From NCBI GenBank assembly GCA_030760725.1, contig JASWHV010000005.1, positions 88,046,622-88,110,621 on the forward strand: a DNA stretch of 64,000 nt. The letters are read 5' to 3'. The notes beneath the pieces were generated by a model. That model had not been told where the DNA came from. It saw only the letters and a program-made list of their open reading frames with translations, and ran no database searches. The DNA is from Neostapfia colusana. Taxonomy: Eukaryota > Streptophyta > Magnoliopsida > Poales > Poaceae. Positions 46,100-56,403 of the stretch are shown here, one piece after another. The position numbers and the translations under genes were made by a program. Positions within the stretch are counted from its first letter, which is position 1, and each line of letters opens with the position of its first letter.

Positions 46100-47361
46100 T
46101 CGCTAAGATCGAGGAGGAACCCGAAGTCCTAGACTTCGTTACTCCGGAGGAACAGCTAGCCTACGACCAAGAGCAGCAAGGCAAGCCCCAGTTTGCATTA
46201 ACCGTTTTTACAAATTTTTATTGTTTTGAGCACTTACTTGAGTATTATTATTCTTTGCATTAGAGTCTTGTGTGGAAACCCAACTGCATAGCCATGAAAA
46301 CCATGGGTTCGGTTTAGGATTGCAAACTCCGTTAGCTACTGCATTGCTATGATAGAGTAGGATTCGGTACAAGTCGAGTAGTTGGAACTACTCGCGAGCA
46401 TAGGCTAGAGGCACTCGACTCGGGTAGTGATAGCACATGAAACATACGGCAAGAAAATGAGACCGAGCGGAGGGTAAGGGCAGCAGGACTTTGGGGCCTG
46501 TGTGCTGTAGCTCCGCTTGTGTCAATTGAGGACCAAGCCGTGTGCGGGCCTGTTGAACAAGCTAGAACAGTACCGAAGACCTACCGGCTATATGGGAACC
46601 GGGAAACTGATGTAACTCGGGTAGCTGGGTATTGAGGCATTGCCCGTCGTTCAGAGGGTAGGTTGAGAGCTTGAGGTGTAAATTGGCTGGCGGCACTGAG
46701 ATGCGCATGCAGAGACCTCTTGCTCGGGACGATTGGACAGGTTCAATATTTGGCTGACGGGTGAAAGGTGGTCGCGTACGGTGTCAGTGATGGTTGCTGT
46801 AGGCAACATCGAGTACGGGCGTACGTGACGGGTTGTTCGGGTAACCCTGCAGGTGTAAATCGATTATAATCGCCGTCCCTCACGGTCAGTGTGTACCACT
46901 TGTTCATTGTACCGTGACGTAGAAAGAACAGGCTAGTTACATGTTAAAATGCTGCTGATTGAAAGATGGACTTTGCTTGTTAATGGTTTGTTGTAGCTTA
47001 GAGCTAACTAAAGTTTCTTTTCAACTTTGGGCAAAGTACATGAGAGAAATGCGTTTCTTGTTTGATTGCGGCTCTCATGTGCCTTAGCGTAAGGTTCTCC
47101 ACAACCTGCTGCTAAAACTTGAAAGTAAGGTTCTACTAATTAGGCGAGTCCTTGCAATTGATTTTTACCTCATGTAACCCATCACCCCTCATGTAGAAGT
47201 TCCATGTTTAGGTGAGACGGGTCAGACTTGCTGAGCCTTCATGCTCACTGCTTGTGTTTGAAGCTTTTGCAGGGTTCTATGAGGAAGGGACTCCCAAAGA
47301 GGAGACGGAACCCCAGGAGGGGAACCCCGTCGAGTGGGAGTCGTGCACGCCGCAGAGTTAG
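46100..47361 (+). CDS. Candidate spliced LTR peptide in B 3' LTR (exons 46100-46180 and 47273-47361)
   Basis: Exon 1 follows atgtag and reads AKIEEEPEVLDFVTPEEQLA, then YDQEQQ, to a GC donor (caag|gcaag). Exon 2 follows gcttttgcag and reads EEGTPKEETEPQEGNPVEWE, then SCTPQS and TAG at 47359-47361. The intron is 1092 bp, phase 1, GC-AG. An in-frame ATG at 46078 precedes exon 1 if unspliced. In this family only, a spliced start from a short frame at 44874-44897 (followed by cg|gtgagg) would also keep frame. The product would be small and very acidic. No known family is recognised; expression is inferred from frame conservation among E, C and D. Confidence 0.45.
46375..46394 (+). other. Perfect palindrome in LTR B (CGAGTAGTT-GG-AACTACTCG)
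   Basis: This 9-bp stem with a 2-base centre lies inside the inferred intron. It corresponds to the 7/7 stem-loops in A and C. Confidence 0.6.
47038..47080 (+). other. Large-loop stem-loop in LTR B
   Basis: ACATGAGAG (47038-47046) pairs with CTCTCATGT (47072-47080) around a loop with GCGTTTCTTGTTTGATTG. The stem sequence differs from A and D throughout, but pairing is perfect. Confidence 0.65.
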
Positions 47362-47482
47362 TGTGTGTGTGTGCTAGCAAGGACACGTTCAAGGGCTGAA
47401 CGTGCACTTGATGCTTAGTCTACGCCTGCGAGTGTAGACTAAACTTATTTTGATGTAAACATGTTCATAAACCTGTTTATGT

Positions 47483-47488
47483 AATAAA
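47483..47488 (+). terminator. AATAAA poly(A)-type signal near the LTR B end
   Basis: It lies 103 bases before the LTR end and is also seen in E (near 6922), D and H. The short downstream distance implies that most of the LTR is R region or U3, with little U5. Confidence 0.55.
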
Positions 47489-47527
47489 ATTTCCGCTTCC
47501 GCTTTGTACCTTTGACGTGTGTTATAC

Positions 47528-47548
47528 GGTGCTGTGCAATGCAGCACC
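47528..47548 (+). other. GGTGCTG hairpin near the LTR B 3' end
   Basis: GGTGCTG/CAGCACC form a 7-bp stem with a 7-base loop. Relative to A and D (GGTGCCG/CGGCACC) one base pair is changed on both arms. Confidence 0.65.
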
Positions 47549-47591
47549 CCTCAGCGTGATCCTGGCTCGACAGGACCTTGGGGTCGTGTCA

Positions 47592-47596
47592 CCTAT
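47592..47596 (+). repeat. Target site duplication of B, right copy (cctat)
   Basis: It pairs with 17706-17710. Confidence 0.95.
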
Positions 47597-50500
47597 TCAG
47601 ATTGTCCAAAGGCCTATATGTCAGAGCATAGATGCATTTCTCATGTATTCAAGAGCCTAAGTTTTAAATTTTGAGAATTTTAGGTTTCTTATACTATTTA
47701 TTCCGAGGATTAAATGAGGGCACGCTCAAATTCAAACTTAGATTTGGATTTTGAACCAAACAAACTAAATTTCAAAATCTGATTTCATATTTGAGTTCCT
47801 CATCATTATTTTGACCTATCCTCCAAATTTGATAAAATTCGGAGCTCGTTTGCTATTTTAAACGGAATCGGGGGATAAGAGGGAGAATTGTGGCTGTGGA
47901 CCCCACATGTCATAGACTGTTCTAAACCGACGTGCTCGACTCCTCAGCGCGCGACAGCAGCTGCTCGTTCACCGACGCCACCTCCTGCTGGATCGCCTTC
48001 TGCTCATCCTCATCACCTCACACGAGTGCCACAGCACCATTTTGCTTCTCCCAGCTCGAGCTCAGCCTCTGTGGGGGTGCTCCCGTGAAACACAAACAGC
48101 TGCCGTGTTCTCTGTTTCCTCTGATCGCCCCAGCAAAACCAGCGACCTTTGCTCGAGCTCCCCACAGAGAAAAGCTTTTCCCATGAGTTGTCTAGCCGGC
48201 TAGCACCTTCCCTCCGCCGTCCCGAGCTCACCAGCGCCTAGAAACAGCTAGGTTTCCACTGCTCCCGAGTTCAAACTCAAGGAACCAAAACTGGACGCCG
48301 TGGACAGCCCAAACCAGGAGGGATAATGCCCAAGCAAGCCACCCCATCTGTGCAACAACAAGTCTAGTTGCTCACCTCCAAAGCTCAGCCCTAGCCATTG
48401 ATCACAGAGGGAGAATTTCAAGTTTTTCTCCCGGGCGGCAGAAACGGACCTTGAGGTAAGGAATTGTAAAATTCGTCCTCAACTCGTGTTTGTTGGGTCT
48501 CAAACTTCACACACAGGATGTTAACTGCCTAGCACACCTCCTCCATCTATTTTAGACCAAGAAATTGAGTGTAGAGTGAGCAATCCGAGCTCTTTTAGAG
48601 GGTATGCCGCTGGACCCTATCGGGCGCATGGTGCCGATAGGTTTAGAGCCCTCTCTAGCTTGTTTAGACCTCATGCCGGTCTTCTACATGATCCCCTGGT
48701 GCTGTAGAGCCCAAGAACCGACCATTTGGTGGAGAATTCACCGTGCAAGACCTCGCAGGAGCCCTAGGGTTTGCTGTGGCCGGTGCGCCCTGTTTTCCGG
48801 CGAGTTTCAGCCGCCGCCGACCTCACCAACGGGTTCAGCGTGTGGAAATATGGGGGGGGGGGGCGGTCAGCAGGGGGTCTGGAGGTGGCTGGGAAGTGCT
48901 TTTCCGGCGACCTCGCCGGAGTGGGCCGCCACTGCCCTGTTTGGCGCGAGTCTGGAGGTTAGGGATGACAGGTGGGACCCACTGTCAGCATTTAAACATT
49001 TTCCAGATTTTCCCACTCTAGTTCAAACTTTGGAGAGCCATAACTTTGTGTAGTAGTGTCCAAAAATTGTGAAACAAATTTTGTTGGATTTCTCTCAAAG
49101 AGTACTATAAAGCGATGCAGCCCAATGTTTATGAAAATCCCTGGATTTGGCTCATTAATTCATTTAAAGAAAATCTTGTATGAATTTTTACAGGAGTTCT
49201 GTTTATTGGAAAATTCCCAAATTTGGACAGGACATTCGACCAAAATTCCTTGGAGTCCAGTAAACATTTCATATGCATTGGACCTCATTTGTTTGGTCAA
49301 ATGATGTGTTCATTCCTTATGTCTCTGAAAAATGGGAAAATAAACAGAGACATTTTCAGCTTTTCCCCAATCTTTGTAAAATCCATACCTCCATGTAGGA
49401 AACTCCAAAAATGGTAAAACCAGTTCCTATGGACTCAGGACATTTTGTACTTCACAAAAAGTCTACTTTGCAGCATAGGAAAGCTTAATATCTAGGGGGT
49501 AAAGGCAGATTAGGGAAAACCACATAAGGATTTGTTGTGATCACATGAAGCCAATTCATGAGCTCAATTTTTGCACACTGCCTAAATACCTTCCTTCGAG
49601 GCTGTGGTCAAATTCTAATCTTCATTGGACCTCTGGAACTTGAGCTACCATCTTTTAGGTTTAAGTTTTCATATAATGGACTTAATCACATGGTGATTAC
49701 TAGTATCTCTTTTCACCCTAGCTTTCATCATCTCTAAGGTTGTAGATCCAACAACAGAAACCATGCTGTTGTTTATCTCTCTTATGTGTGAGTTAACTGG
49801 TACAACAGTTTGAATCATTTTCTAAACTGCTTTTGAATACATGTGCATAAATCATCTTAATAGCACGTGACGTCGACGTCAGACGAGGACTCGACTCTGC
49901 AGCGAGGATCTCCATCTCATGACGAGTTTGGCGGATTCTTCGGAGGAAGACTAACTCCTAGCTTCTAACAAAACCGTTGAGCAAGGCAAGCCCCGGTTTG
50001 CATATCGTTACCGTATTAAATTTTGCTTTACTTCACCTCATTGTATTGGACTTGATATTGTGCATTATGTCTAGGATGTTTGAAACTCACTTGCATGGAT
50101 ATTACATCCCTGAGTAGAAGGTTTAGTGTAGGCTTTGCCTCGTTGTAGATGCTAGGCTAATGTTGTAGCTAGCTCGGTAGAAGTCGAGTAGTAAAAAGCT
50201 ACTCGCGAGAAAGTTCGAGTAATGGAGTTACTCGCGAGAGATAAATGATAAGAGCACCCTCATGAATATGAGATGGGGACGGGGATGTTCTTGTAGGATG
50301 GAGCGCATAAGGTTGGTCTCGACCTGCGATGGGTGTGACAATGCTTGAGACCACATTTGGCCTGGACCGGGATGGTAAGGCAAATGTGGAGGTTGGTTAT
50401 AGCCCCGTCCGTGTCGGTTAAGGACCGCATGTATGCGGCCCTGCTGGACAAGATTGAGCTGTACCGGATATATAGTGGGGTATGGAACCCATGAAACCGA

Positions 50501-51493
50501 TGTAACTCGATGGACCGTGATATAGGAACTCATCCTTCACGTGGGAATGGCGTTGAGAAGGTGGGAGGTGTAAATCCTTTAGCGGGCAACTTCGACGTGT
50601 CCGCGTAGAGGACCATCCTGCTCGGCGCGAAGCGTTTTTCTATGTCGGGGTGTCGTGTGAAAGGTTGCTGCATACAACGTAAGAAAGATCTCTTGAGAGA
50701 GTCTTTCGAGGCGGGTGTATGTGTCGTGTATTCCGGGTTGTTATTGATTCGAATCACCGTCGCTCGCGTAAGAGGATTGAGCATATTTGCCCACTGCGCC
50801 GTGACTTAGTAAGAAGAGGAACTAAGTCTCTGAACTTGCTGTTTGTGGATTAATCACTGTATTGGAACCTTTACTGAAGTAGATATAGAGCCAACTAAAT
50901 TTCATTTCCACCTTAGGCTAGCAACATCTGGATAAGCGTTTCTTGTTTGATTGTGGACTTCCGATGTTGTGAGGTGTGAGGACCACTAAAAGGAAGGCTA
51001 TAAGAATCTGAACATAAGGATCAAGTTTAGTCAAGCTGCATTTTGCAAATTCCTGTTCCTACTGTCTTACTACCCCTGAATTTAGAGTTACATATTTAGG
51101 AGTGACGGTTAAGTCTTGCTGAGCCTTAGTGCTCACGGTTGCTTCTGAGTTGTTTTTGTAGGTAGCAGGATGCCTGCTATGAAGAGGGTTGTTCGGTGAG
51201 ATGACGAACCTCACGGTTCGTTCAATTCATCGGAAACCTAGCCGCTGCCTTTCTTTCGTGAAGCTAGTAGGAAGCGTTCACGGGCTGAACGACTTCTCTT
51301 CGGCGTAGTTAGGGTCGAGAGCGAGTTATGTCAAGCAAATTTTAATTTCTGCTGCGTGTGTACTTATGTTGTAAAAGAACTTATGTTGAGTAACAAAGTG
51401 GTTTCGTTATGTTCTTACACCTCTTTTCGTGCATGCTGTTGGGTGCTGCATCGCACGGCACCACCCACTGCGATCTCCGGGCCGGGCGTCACA
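47597..51493 (+). repeat. A 3' LTR, remaining 3897 bases
   Basis: This is colinear with 7278-11169. A G-run at 48852-48863 is 12 long, against 6 in the 5' LTR. The GAGTAG stem-loops are near 50183-50240. It ends CGTCACA at 51493. Confidence 0.94.
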
Positions 51494-51499
51494 CGACAA
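51494..51499 (+). repeat. Target site duplication of A, right copy (cgacaa)
   Basis: It pairs with 7007-7012. Confidence 0.85.
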
Positions 51500-51517
51500 G
51501 GCCGTGGGGCCGCGTCA
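51500..51517 (+). mobile_element. Element E, last 18 bases of the solo LTR
   Basis: ggccgtggggccgcgtca matches the LTR B terminus (ggaccttggggtcgtgtca) and completes LTR E, whose other part ends at 7012. Confidence 0.85.
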
Positions 51518-51522
51518 ATATT
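51518..51522 (+). repeat. Target site duplication of E, right copy (atatt)
   Basis: It pairs with 4138-4142. Confidence 0.9.
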
Positions 51523-54115
51523 CAAATTCTTCAGGTCCAAATTATGAGGAAGATAAATTTTGAGAAAGTGAGTTGCTTTGATATGAATATCAAAGGGGCT
51601 TATGAATTTCCTTGAAATTTGAATTCAAAATTTAAACTGAGGTAAAACTTATCAAATTGCAAAATGGCTTTTGAATTTGAGTTCCTCATGGTTGAAGTTT
51701 GCACTGTGCCAAATTTGAGGGACTTTAGAGAGGATAAGGGGGAGAAGAGCAGTGGGGCCCACATGTCATAAGGAGTAGACTTACACAGGAAGCAGAACAG
51801 AGGCTCGGTTTCCCACTCGCTCATCCGGCTGCCTCACGCGCGCCACCGAGAGCTGCTGCCGACGCCACCTCCTGCTCCCTTGCGCGGTCCCCCCCCCCCC
51901 CCCCCCCGGCTCGTATCCTCCACGCGTGTGCAACAAAGGGACTTCGCCTCTCCCAGCTCGCTCTCACCCTCGGGGTTCTGCTCCCGCGACAAAACGACTG
52001 CCTCGGACGCGCTCTGCTTCTTCCAATCACTGGCCCTCCACCGAGCCTCGGTTGCTCGCGCTTGCCACAAAGAAAAGCAGCGCCCGTGTGTGCTCTACCA
52101 CAACAGCCCCATAACTCGGACGTTCCTAGATTGTGATGCGCACAAATTAACATTTGGCGTGAAGAACCGAAGCTCACACACGAAAGTACAACTCGGGTCA
52201 CCGTGGACAGCTCGTACCGAGAACTTTCACGGCCGGGCAAGCACACTCCGAGACGCGCCGGATCGTTGCGCTGCTCCTCGCCAAGTTTCAGCTCAACCCA
52301 TGTACCGGAGCTCGAGAATTTCGAGTTTTGCTCTCGGCCGGGGAACGCCTAACCACGGGTAAGAATTTGTGAAATTGAAGCTCAATTTTCGGTTAGGGTT
52401 CATCATTTTGCGCACACATGAGCTAGAGTGGATAGGGGACCTTTTTCCTTCGCAAACCTAGCTTAGAACTGATTAGTTGCAGCTAATTTCAAGTTTTTCC
52501 ATCGGCGGCCATGGCGGGGACGCTCGGGCACATGGTGAACACCAACTTGCCGCCGTTTCCGAGCCATGTTGAGGCCATGTCGAGTTAGCTCAACCCCCAC
52601 TGGTGCTTTAGAGCGGTTTGGTCGAGCGTTTGGCGGGCTAGAAGTGCCGGGCGACAGCGCCGAGCTTCACCGAATGCCGCCGCACGTCGCCGACCGTTTT
52701 CCGAGCACCGGCAGCCCTAGAAAAACCTCACACCGTGTTCCTCGTCCAATTTTACGCACTGTCGGCGAGTTTAGCATGGGATATGGCCGGACGACTGAGT
52801 TCCGAAGTATTCCGGCGAACTCCGGAGGGGGGGGGGGGGGTCGCGCGGGAGCGGGAGGTAGACGAAGGGGGGTCAGCCCCACTCGTCAGCGTCTGGATTT
52901 AAACGTGTGGGATCCTCTGTGGCACCGGATGAGGCTGTGGCAACGCGGGAGAGGTTCTTTGGCCCCGTTTCGCTTGATCCAGCAAGTGACACGTGGTCCC
53001 CCTGGACTCACCCGCAGGATTTAAACTTTTCCCGGTTAATTTGAATTCCAAAAATTCCCCAAACTTTAGAACCTCATAACTTTTGTTAGGAAGCTCCAAA
53101 TTTAGTTATTCAAATTTGATTGGATTCAGATTGTGAAACTCTATCTAAATATGCAACCCAATTTGTATGAAAACCATTATTAATTTCATGAAAATTCTTT
53201 AAAACTTTTCATCAAAAGAATTTTAGAGGGAGTTTAGTTCATCCAAAAATCCTCAAATTTTGCCATTATATTCTTTAGGATGTTAGTTAACTCCTGTAAA
53301 AAGTTCAGCTCATTTGGAGTTGGTTTTCTTAGGAGAATTCTGATTCCAAGTTTCTGTGTTCCAATGAATACAGAAACAATTTCAGAGAATTTCCAAAACT
53401 TGGAGATTCAGTTCTGGGCAATTTCTAGTTCCAAAAATCCTAGGAAAATTTATGCATGCTCCCTGAGCTATGTTTGAAATCGTGGTTCACTTGAATTTTC
53501 ATGAAAGTGCAAATTTATTCAGAATTAATTCCTTTTTGCCTAAATGCTTATGGAATTGTTCTGAGTGATCTATTCACCGAGAAATTCTAAATTTTGGTAC
53601 AGATGACTTTCTTGTGACTAGGAACTCACATGAACATTTTCGGCTCCATTGAAGCCCTGGATCAGTACTGTTATGTTCAACCTCATTAGGTGATCAACAC
53701 ACAAGTGATGAAACACACTTATCACTTGATCATAGTACTTAAACCCAAACCCAAACCACAAGCACCGGTGTCATTTTAAATTCTTAAACAGAGTTCCAGT
53801 TTTAAACTTGTCTTTAAAACTTGTTAGCAAAAGCTTTACAATTAAACATATTTGCATATTCGTAACGTGTAGTGATTAAACGTAGAAAAGTGGAGGAGAA
53901 GTGAAGCTTGGATCAAGGAGCAAGAAGGGCAGTGATTAAGCTTCAAGTCATGAGCAACTAACTTCATAATTATCTGACTTTAGTTACCTGCAAAACCCAG
54001 GCAAGCTCCGGTTTGCATTTACGTTGTTTTATAAAGTTTTTACTTTGTTCACTACTATGGGTTAAAGTTTGTATGTGCATTAGGTCAGGAATGTTTTATA
54101 CTCCACTTGCATGAC
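51523..54115 (+). mobile_element. Element F, LTR right piece
   Basis: This is distantly similar to LTR A: gtggggcccacatgtca near 51754, ctctcccagctcg near 51950, a GC core to ~53030, AT-rich sequence after that, then ggcaagctccggtttgcatt (54000). A gtaag donor-like site follows the core's coding-like end near 52360. It is truncated at ~54115 by element K; the 3' end of F would be beyond the window. The 60-160 codon frames in the GC core show no domain. Confidence 0.65.
51889..51907 (+). repeat. C19 homopolymer in LTR F
   Basis: Nineteen consecutive C lie in the GC core. A G14 run lies at 52827-52840 in the same LTR. Related LTRs have shorter runs at comparable sites. Confidence 0.85.
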
Positions 54116-54899
54116 TGAAATTGCCTAGAGGGGGGTGAATAGGCTAAAATACCTGAAATGACTTAATTAAACGAGATTATAACACAGGGGCTGGACTAGT
54201 CTGGCTCAGGGGCGGACTAGTCCGGTCAGCCTGCTTAAAAAGCCTTAAAAGGCCGGACTAGTCTGGCTCAGGGGCGGACTAGTCCGGTCAAACTGCTGGA
54301 AAAGCCTAAACTTGATTTTTATGGGTTTTTCTTCAGATTTTAGTTCAACAAAGTGCAGATAAACTATCTAGCAATTTAATATGACAAATTGACAGGATAT
54401 AGAAGTGGATCTCAAGATTATAACAATGAATACTATAATAGTGAAATGATCGAAACTAACCCTAATCAATTCTAATGATCAATGAAATGTAAATGCAAAA
54501 GTGACACAAGGATTTTTGCCCGAGGTTCGATTCCACTCAGGAATCTACGTCCCTATTGAGGAGTCCACAAAGGACTGGGTTTAACAACCCTTTCCTCACC
54601 AAGTCGCCACTAAGGATAACTCGGTTCTTCACTATCTCAAGGGTGAATGTACACGATTTTGGGGCTGCTCACAATCTGAGGCTCCCACTTGAACACGTTC
54701 ACAAGACTTCACTGATCCCACAAGCCACAGGTCACAAAGACTCACACCAAGTGCACGAGATTACTCCACGAGCCTAAACGTGAAGTTCTTCTTTCTCCTC
54801 TCCTCACACACCCAAATCCACTCAAGAATTGATTCTAGAGGGTGAGTAGGCAATGGAGAAGGTTTGGAGAGGCTCTACGATGGTTGTGGCGGTGCTAGG
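54116..54899 (+). mobile_element. Element K: Sirevirus-like (Ty1/copia) LTR start
   Basis: Starting at tgaaattgcctagagggggg (the 'cctagagggggg.gaataggc' phrase is frequent in grass repeats), it carries two copies of a ~36-base unit containing GGACTAGTCC-type palindromes (54193-54290). Sirevirus LTRs are known for repeated CACCGGAC...GTCCGGTG palindromes, which these resemble. Sequence at 54520-54760 (ggagtccacaaaggactggg, ctcaccaagtcgcc) also recalls copia LTRs. No coding part is visible. It is interrupted at 54900 by D and its right part is beyond the window. Family assignment is tentative. Confidence 0.45.
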
Positions 54900-55153
54900 T
54901 GTGGGGACCACCCCGTGGTTCACCCACTCCAAGATCGCATAGGGTGGTGCCGTGCGATGCGGCACCCAACAACACACACGAAAAGAATAAAGAACAACAT
55001 ATAAACTTTTATTTGATATAAAACAGCGGAAGTCTTTTACAAAACCTAATTAACAGCGGAAGTTATATACATAGTTGCTCTCAAACCCTAACTAAGTAAA
55101 AGTGCAGCCGTCCAGCCCGGGGACGCTACACACTAGCAGCATGGAACCGGAGA

Positions 55154-56403
55154 TCACGGCGGCGTGCATGGCTCCAGCTCGGCCGTGTACCCCGATGGGG
55201 GCATCGCCTCGTCCTCAGAACCTTCCTCATAACTCTCACCTGCACACAGCTCAAATATTGCAACCGTGAGCACGAAGGCTCAGCAAGTCTTAACCGTCAA
55301 CCCTAGGCATGGAACTCTACGTGCAAGGGTATGTAAGATAGGAAAGGATTTCTCAATAAAGACACGCCTATAAGTTGGTCCTTACTTTCAGTTTAATAGC
55401 AGCAGATTCGTGTGCCTTAGGCAACCCTCACATCGGAAGTCCACAATCAAACAAGAAACGCTTTCCTCCGATGTGGTGATGCCCAAAGTGGAATGTAAAC
55501 TTAATTAGCTCTATATCTACAGCAATCAAGGTATTCAAGACATTAAGATCAATACAGCATTTTCAGTTGGCTTATTTCACTTCTTACTACGTCACAGCGT
55601 AGTGAACAAGCGGGTACTCAAATAACCGCGAGGGACGGTGATTGCAATCAAGACACACCCGGATAACACGTTACATACACCCACTTTCAGAAGCGTGATT
55701 CCACACCCCTTCCTACTCCGTTGTATGTAACAACCTTTCAAAGGCAACCCAAATGCCGAACCGGTCCATCCGTAACGGGTAGGAGGTCCCCGCGTGGAGC
55801 GTGACTGTGCCCACCGGCAGATTTACACCTTGCTACCCTCAACCCACTCCTATTTACGGTTGGGTAAGCCTCGACACCCAGGTTAACCAATTACATCGGT
55901 TTCCTGGTTCCCATATGCCAGTATGCATCCGGTACTGTTCGATACTTGTCCAGCAGGGCCGCACACGGACGGTCCTCAACCGACACCAACAGGGCTACGC
56001 ACGTGAGACCTCTGCTCACTGCTTCCTATCCCCCCTGCTGGGTCTCATTTTCATAACTCAAGCCATTATCTACCTCTTTTCTTCCCATGTGATAAGTACT
56101 ATCTCGCGAGCAGCTTCCAACCACTCGACTTCTACCGAGATCCTATACATTAGCATGGCATTGTCTACTCGTCGAGTTTGTAAACTACCCAACCCTCCAT
56201 AGGATTTAAAAGGCTGTGCAAGTGGGGTTTCAATCACCCTAACTCTAATGCAAACATTCAACCTAGACATAAATGATACAAATGAAAACTTTATAAACGG
56301 TACTTAAGTGCAAACCGGGGCTTGCCTGGTTGCGAGTTAAACGGAAAGTCAGCTTCCGGTGGCAGGACGTCCAAGGGCTCCGGCGTATCCTCAACTTCGG
56401 TCA
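55154..56403 (-). CDS. Candidate spliced LTR peptide in D (exons 56403-56326 and 55239-55154)
   Basis: Exon 1 (78 bases) follows ataatag and reads EVEDTPEPLDVLPPEADFPF to a GC donor (cag|gcaag). Exon 2 follows tgtgcag and reads ESYEEGSEDEAMPPSGYTAE, then LEPCTPP and TGA at 55156-55154. The intron is 1086 bp, phase 1, with a Gly codon at the join. The H fragment at 814-872 preserves the same ending as AEWEPCKPP, supporting selection on this frame in the family. The start exon is unknown. Confidence 0.42.
55430..55476 (-). other. Large-loop stem-loop in LTR D
   Basis: CACATCGGA and TCCGATGTG pair perfectly over 9 bp. On the minus strand the loop contains GCGTTTCTTGTTTGATTGTG, as in A and B. 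Confidence 0.65.

Larger units (their letters stand above)
17711..47591 (+). mobile_element. Element B: Ty3/gypsy chromovirus with ORF0 and intact gag-pol
   Basis: The 5' LTR is 17711-20878 plus 35339-36205 (split by C), the internal region is 36206-43550 and the 3' LTR is 43551-47591 (4041 bp). The LTRs run TGTAAGGG...CGTGTCA. Without C the element is ~15.4 kb. LTR divergence is about 1.7% over the first ~900 bases by hand count. It is the only element here with an uninterrupted gag-pol frame and the only one with ORF0, but its 5' LTR has been split by C, which probably silences it. Confidence 0.95.
43551..47591 (+). repeat. B 3' LTR (complete, 4041 bp)
   Basis: This is the reference copy for the family. 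It has an AT-rich start to ~44150, a GC-rich core of 44158-45380 opening with GTGGGACCCACATGTCAG, AT-rich intron-like sequence to 46099, peptide exon 1, an intron with stem-loops, exon 2, AATAAA at 47483-47488, a hairpin and the terminus GTGTCA. The spacing looks like a complete transcription unit within one LTR. Confidence 0.95.
7013..51493 (+). mobile_element. Element A: Ty3/gypsy LTR retrotransposon, decayed, carrying nested B and C
   Basis: The 5' LTR is 7013-11169 (4157 bp) and the internal region is 11170-17445. The 3' LTR is 17446-17710 plus 47597-51493 (4162 bp in total), split by element B. The LTRs run TGTAACAG...CGTCACA. Without the insertions A is ~14.6 kb. It inserted into LTR E, 24 bp before the end of that LTR. 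About 3% divergence between its LTRs (hand count on ~900 bases) makes it older than B and C. All coding regions are broken. Confidence 0.93.
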
